This document shows positions 32,801 through 33,051 of a stretch of 33,051 nucleotides of DNA, piece by piece. The first letter of the stretch is position 1; the number at the start of each line of letters is the position of its first letter. Source of the DNA: Streptomyces cavernae (lineage in GTDB: Bacteria > Actinomycetota > Actinomycetes > Streptomycetales > Streptomycetaceae). The notes under the pieces are model-generated. The model worked only from the letters and a program-made list of their open reading frames with translations. It had not been told where the DNA came from and ran no database searches. The stretch is taken from the NCBI RefSeq assembly GCF_004023625.1, contig NZ_RPDJ01000066.1:1-33051 (forward strand), given 5' to 3'. A program made the position numbers and the translations under genes.

Positions 32801-33051
32801 TACTGCTCGCCGAGTCGTTCGGCCGTCACCGCGCCACCGGGGTGCTGTCGTTCCTCAGCGGGCTCCCGGAAACCCTGACGGTGATCCAGGAGACGATGGC
32901 GGCGGACGGGCCGCCGCTCTGGGTGGCGACGCGCGGGGGAGTGTCGACCGCCCCCGGCGAGGGGATCGAGCCCGAGCAGGCCCGTCTGTGGGGTCTCGGC
33001 CAGGTGGCCGGCCTGGAGTGGCCCGCCGGATGGGGTGGTCTCGTCGACATC
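29851..33051 (+). CDS. Modular type I polyketide synthase, 5' part (KS-AT-KR...)
   Basis: The gene begins at ATG 29851 and is open to the end of the window (1067 codons seen). The N-terminus is a coiled docking segment with the pattern LRASLLENERLRKQN (residues about 18-32), a different docking subtype from the VTADL coils on the PKSs at 4287 and 17022. Module F follows, described separately. The gene is separated from the P450 by 147 nt containing a strong palindrome and a possible promoter, so it may form its own transcript. The class switch in docking coil pairs naturally with the different C-terminal tail (LLTLID) of the PKS at 17022, supporting transfer from module E to this protein. Later modules, and any thioesterase, lie beyond the window. 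Confidence 0.97.
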   Translation, partial: MDSAANQDVSVADVVDALRASLLENERLRKQNSTLLAAAGDPVAIVGMACRFPGGADTPEKLWDLLMDERDPMGALPADRGWETGRVPEGSVGAFRDDAALFDAGFFGVSPREAVSMDPQQRVLLESSWEALEGAGVDPTSLRGSRTGVFIGGAQQEYGALLMNSAEADDGYALTGLPGSVLSGRVSYVLGLEGPAVTVDTACSSSLVSLHLAAQSLRNDECDLALAGGVLIMSSPAIFTEFSRQGGLAGDGRCKSYAEGADGTGWGEGVGVLVLERLSDARRNGHHVLAVVRGSAVNQDGASNGLTAPNGPSQQRVIRAALASAGLEPADVDVIEGHGTGTALGDPIEAQALLATYGQDRDVPAYLGSVKSNIGHTQYAAGVAGVIKTVLAMRAGVIPATLHVGRPSSRVDWAAGAVDVVTERRPWPETGRVRRAGVSSFGISGTNAHVILEGVEEPAAADDAVPDPAGPVPLVVSGRDHAAVRAQVERLETFLDTHPDVPLGDVAWSLTSTRARLEHGAVLDARARSSFPESAVEGGLAWMFTGQGAQRPGMGAQLHRTFPVFAEAWDGIVAHWPQGVLAEWGLDDLASGLENPASVSGDVDRTGLAQLLLFAFEVSLARLLESWGVRPEVVVGHSIGELAAACVAGLWSVPDACRIVVARAGLMQALPAGGVMWTVGAGETEVADLLGDGVFVAAVNSPTSVVLSGEDGPVARAVEVLRERGVPVRRLRVSHAFHSPLMEPMLERFRAVVESVEHHEPRIPMAATGGGRADVTNPGYWVAQVTGTVRFADAVGAAGTWLEIGPAGVLSTLVDAGVAAVRGPETEAADVTETAGRLWLRGHHVDWDALLPGRRRVDLPTYAFQRERFWLSPAAAPGIGDEFWSLVATSDVDGMARELAVDARNLTEVVPALTRWWRDHGGRRDHDGWRYRVTWKPVSVDRDTAPDGRWLCLVPEDGAGPLPDLSSGPFEVIACPTDRAALTVLLAESFGRHRATGVLSFLSGLPETLTVIQETMAADGPPLWVATRGGVSTAPGEGIEPEQARLWGLGQVAGLEWPAGWGGLVDI
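29971..33051 (+). other. PKS module F (incomplete): KS-AT(malonyl)-KR(start)
   Basis: KS: Cys 203 (30457-30459) in TACSSSL; the second motif reads EGHGTGT with catalytic His 338 kept but Gly 337 in place of the usual Ala; NIGHT is intact. AT: GHSIG Ser 638 (31762) and HAFH at residues 735-738 (32053-32064), so malonyl-CoA. The KS-AT linker is unusually short before GQGAQRPGMG. After the PTYAFQ linker the chain enters an FWSLVATSDVD segment (dimerization-element type) and then the RVTWKP start of a KR structural subdomain, with no DH in between. The window ends inside this subdomain, so KR activity and the ACP are not seen. Since a DH would precede the KR, the module probably yields a hydroxyl if the KR is active. 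Confidence 0.88.

Overview
The window lies inside a modular type I polyketide synthase (PKS) gene cluster of a very GC-rich actinomycete. Streptomyces or a close relative is most likely: third codon positions are almost all G or C, GTG starts occur, and a TTA leucine codon appears only once. All five genes are on the + strand and almost every base is coding. Neither end of the cluster is in view: there is no loading module, thioesterase, regulator, transporter or sugar gene.

Layout. (1) Bases 1-4294 hold the 3' part of a PKS gene that starts upstream; this 'module X' has AT(partial)-DH-ER-KR-ACP. (2) Bases 4287-16991 are a three-module PKS: module A KS-AT-ACP, module B KS-AT-KR-ACP, module C KS-AT-DH(dead)-KR-ACP. 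(3) Bases 17022-28466 are a two-module PKS: module D KS-AT-DH-ER-KR-ACP, module E KS-AT-DH-KR-ACP. (4) Bases 28492-29703 encode a cytochrome P450. (5) From 29851 to the end runs the start of another PKS, module F, KS-AT-KR. Genes 1 to 4 overlap or are at most 30 nt apart and look like one transcript. The 147-nt gap before gene 5 holds a 40-nt near-perfect palindrome next to a -10-like hexamer, so gene 5 may be transcribed separately.

How the genes work together. Extender predictions from AT motifs are malonyl (X), malonyl (A), methylmalonyl (B), malonyl (C), ethylmalonyl (D), malonyl (E), malonyl (F). If the modules act in gene order, the segment built is, in direction of growth: CH2-CH2-C(=O)-CH2-CH(OH)-CH(CH3)-CH(OH)-CH2-CH2-CH(C2H5)-CH=CH-CH(OH)-CH2. 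The unreduced ketone flanked by hydroxyls, the lone methyl and the lone ethyl closely match C29 to C16 of the oligomycin/rutamycin spiroketal macrolides (26-desmethyl type). The difference is a hydroxyl where oligomycin has the second alkene of its diene. This is an inference from domain content. It points to a spiroketal macrolide of the oligomycin, ossamycin, dunaimycin or cytovaricin kind, not to an unprecedented system.

Points of interest include a decayed DH in module C, an ethylmalonyl-type AT in module D, a TTA codon in the first gene, a coordinated switch of docking-domain type at gene 5, and a sibling relationship between the ATs of modules X and F.
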